Assembly (NCBI GenBank): GCA_028869035.1 | Contig: JAGWTL010000215.1 | Coordinates: forward strand, 1-5,407 | DNA length: 5,407 nt | Reading direction: 5' to 3' | Source: Burkholderiales bacterium | GTDB taxonomy: Bacteria > Pseudomonadota > Gammaproteobacteria > Burkholderiales > Burkholderiaceae_C | In this document: positions 5,405 to 5,407 of the stretch, piece by piece | How positions within the stretch are numbered: the stretch's first letter is position 1 | How the letters are laid out: every line of letters begins with the position of its first letter | Notes under the pieces: generated by a model | Seen by the model: the letters and a program-made list of their open reading frames with translations, nothing else | What the model was told of the DNA's origin: nothing | The model's database searches: none | Program-made: the position numbers and the translations under genes

Positions 5405-5407
5405 GCC

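Overview
The window looks like chromosomal DNA of a high-GC betaproteobacterium, most likely order Burkholderiales and family Comamonadaceae. Three things point that way: the mreD-mrdA arrangement, the style of the encoded proteins (PBP2, an Amt with a Pro/Ala-rich leader, a small conserved-looking hypothetical), and an intergenic hairpin cluster of a kind I associate with that family. The placement rests on recognition of the sequence, not on a database search.

Layout from left to right. (1) Positions 1-230 hold the 3' end of mreD, followed 13 bases later by mrdA (244-2226), the rod-elongation transpeptidase PBP2. These form the end of a cell-shape operon. (2) Positions 2227-2394 are intergenic, with a cluster of three hairpins; the last is followed by a T-run and probably ends the mreD-mrdA transcript. 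(3) A YfcA-like TSUP (TauE/SafE) membrane transporter lies on the minus strand (2395-3153), convergent with mrdA. Its upstream leader contains a minus-strand intrinsic-terminator-like hairpin. (4) Positions 3154-3427 are a divergent control region with a near-consensus sigma-54 (-24/-12) promoter pointing right. (5) amtB (3428-4864) is an ammonium channel with a signal peptide, a long Pro/Ala linker, all pore residues and an altered C-terminal tail. (6) A 106-residue hypothetical protein (4915-5235) with a good ribosome binding site follows 50 bases later and is probably co-transcribed. (7) Positions 5241-5404 form a 164-bp non-coding block bounded by perfect 14-bp inverted repeats. It resembles a MITE or other small non-autonomous element and starts 5 bases after the hypothetical gene's stop.

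Functionally there are two unrelated units. One is cell-wall elongation (MreD and PBP2 in the Rod complex). The other is ammonium uptake under nitrogen control, inferred from sigma-54 and Amt. The TSUP transporter's substrate cannot be told from sequence. I see no defence, phage, CRISPR or biosynthetic system. The items most worth a second look are the terminal inverted-repeat element, the attenuator-like hairpin before the transporter, and the sigma-54-driven amtB that lacks an adjacent glnK and has a non-canonical tail.
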